Part shown: piece after piece, positions 63,176-64,000 of the stretch | Numbering within the stretch: the stretch's first letter is position 1 | How the letters are laid out: each line of letters begins with the position of its first letter | Source: Lactobacillus sp. PV012 | Lineage (GTDB): Bacteria; Bacillota; Bacilli; Lactobacillales; Lactobacillaceae | Assembly (NCBI RefSeq): GCF_014522325.1 | Contig: NZ_CP041983.1 | Span: forward strand, 868,001 to 932,000 | Direction: 5' to 3' | Length of the DNA: 64,000 nucleotides | Made by a program: the position numbers and the translations under genes | The notes under the pieces: generated by a model | The model's input: the letters and a program-made list of their open reading frames with translations, nothing else | What the model was told of the DNA's origin: nothing | Database searches by the model: none

Positions 63176-64000
63176 CTACCACATATCTTTAAAATCAAAA
63201 TTTACAATTGGCTGAGCGCCTGCGGCAATTAAATAATTAGGCCCTTCTGCTAGTTTACTGCCTAAGGGACCAGGAATTGCAAAGATATTTCGATTTTCTT
63301 GCAGCGCAATATTTGCAGTAATTAATGATCCAGACTTTTTCCGAGCTTCACCCACAATCACATTTTCACTTAAGCCTGCTAAAATTCGATTTCTTTGCGG
63401 AAAATAAGGTGGAATAGGCTCGGTATCTGGTAAGTATTCACTTAAAACAAGACCTACTTTTTCGATTTGCTTTTGTAGATCTCGATTTTTTGCTGGGTAA
63501 AAATAATTTAATCCATTTCCTACAACTGCTATTGTTTGCCCTTTACTTGCCAAAGCTTGCTCATGAGCAATTGTATCAACCCCTTTGGCTAATCCACTAG
63601 CAATTACAAAATTTTGTTTAACTAAATTTGGAATTAATCGCTTTAAAGTAGAGGTACTATAAGAAGTTGGATTTCGAGAACCTACAATAACAGTAATTCG
63701 TCTAGAAAGCAAATTTAAATTTCCCCGTGCAAATAAAATTAACGGGGGATGATACATTTGTTTTAATTGAATAGGATAAATGTCATCAAAAAATGTTAGT
63801 ACTTCACATTGTAATAAAATCCGCTCAACTAGCTGACCTAATTTAGGACTCTTGTAAGCCATCAAAACAAGCTCTTTTAACTTATCAGGTAAATCTGCTT
63901 CTTGAATGATTGAAGCTGTGATTTCAGGGCAATCTCCTAATGTATCCATTACCTCACTTATTCCCTTATATCCAATTCCCTTTTTCAATTTCAAGCGAAT
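63176..64000 (-). CDS. dprA: DNA processing protein DprA (5' end beyond window)
   Basis: Loads RecA on incoming single-stranded DNA; also made outside natural transformation. The Rossmann core is clear: VVGSRNPTSYS, SGLAKGVDTIAHEQAL and VVGNGLNYFYPAKNR, then SEYLPDTEPIPPYFPQRNRI, VVGEARKKSGSLITA. The reading frame remains open to the window's last base and starts IRLKLKKGIGYKG, which resembles the family's interior, so the true start lies just outside. At least 274 codons are here. Confidence 0.93.
   Translation of the reverse strand: MRLKLKKGIGYKGISEVMDTLGDCPEITASIIQEADLPDKLKELVLMAYKSPKLGQLVERILLQCEVLTFFDDIYPIQLKQMYHPPLILFARGNLNLLSRRITVIVGSRNPTSYSTSTLKRLIPNLVKQNFVIASGLAKGVDTIAHEQALASKGQTIAVVGNGLNYFYPAKNRDLQKQIEKVGLVLSEYLPDTEPIPPYFPQRNRILAGLSENVIVGEARKKSGSLITANIALQENRNIFAIPGPLGSKLAEGPNYLIAAGAQPIVNFDFKDMW

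Noticed and set aside
1-64000. CRISPR arrays, insertion sequences, tRNA/rRNA genes, prophage
   Set aside because: No regularly spaced direct repeats with unique spacers, no transposase, no tRNA cloverleaf and no phage structural gene were noticed; the only tandem repeats are within the adhesin.

Overview
This 64 kb window is a low-GC Gram-positive chromosome segment, almost certainly from a Lactobacillus of the acidophilus group (gasseri/johnsonii/taiwanensis-like). The support is a RexAB-type (Fe-S-less) AddAB recombination enzyme, a complete mevalonate-pathway operon, pyruvate oxidase with acetate kinase, a giant YSIRK/LPXTG MucBP adhesin, a SLAP-domain secreted protein, and the xerC-hslV-hslU block next to trmFO, topA and dprA. 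I cannot name the species or strain from sequence alone. Most genes lie on the minus strand.

Layout. 1-9.4 kb: DNA repair (dinG, cut by the window edge; addA; addB). 9.5-13.6 kb: plus-strand isoprenoid operon mvk-mvaD-mvaK2-fni. 13.6-17.6 kb: rRNA methyltransferase, two unknown genes, signal peptidase I and a 60-aa protein. 17.8-20.5 kb: a GntR(YtrA-type)/ABC transporter operon with a clear palindromic operator, ending in a uracil-DNA glycosylase. 20.8-29.5 kb: an accessory cluster of secreted or membrane-anchored proteins (two zinc-ribbon proteins, a SLAP-domain protein, a matrixin-like pseudoprotease, a coiled-coil membrane protein) plus two tandem Rgg-like/XRE regulators. Five promoters here share the same dyad box, TTCnATRTnGAA, placed 5-6 bases upstream of a weak -35. 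29.6-37.7 kb: LysR regulator, hydrolases, an oppA gene behind a probable cysteine-responsive leader peptide, tandem YoaK-like membrane proteins and a cyclophilin. 37.7-40.8 kb: acetate kinase and pyruvate oxidase with a catabolite-response element. 40.9-47.6 kb: a 2228-residue mucus-binding adhesin with seven repeated modules and an 8-G tract near its 5' end. 47.8-64 kb: core genes (ppaC, parC, parE, plsY, aldo/keto reductase, sugar epimerase, hslUV, xerC, trmFO, topA, dprA).

The strongest candidates for something undescribed are: (1) the Rgg-like regulon of the 20.8-29.5 kb cluster, read from five aligned promoters; (2) a 27-codon ORF with three consecutive Cys codons and an excellent promoter, followed by competing hairpins, upstream of oppA, which looks like ribosome-mediated attenuation; (3) an orphan, highly structured plus-strand RNA at 33.47-33.69 kb with three perfect hairpins and its own terminator; (4) a poly-G contingency tract in the giant adhesin; (5) a secreted matrixin-fold protein whose zinc-binding motif is completely replaced. 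All functional statements come from reading motifs by eye; no database search was run.
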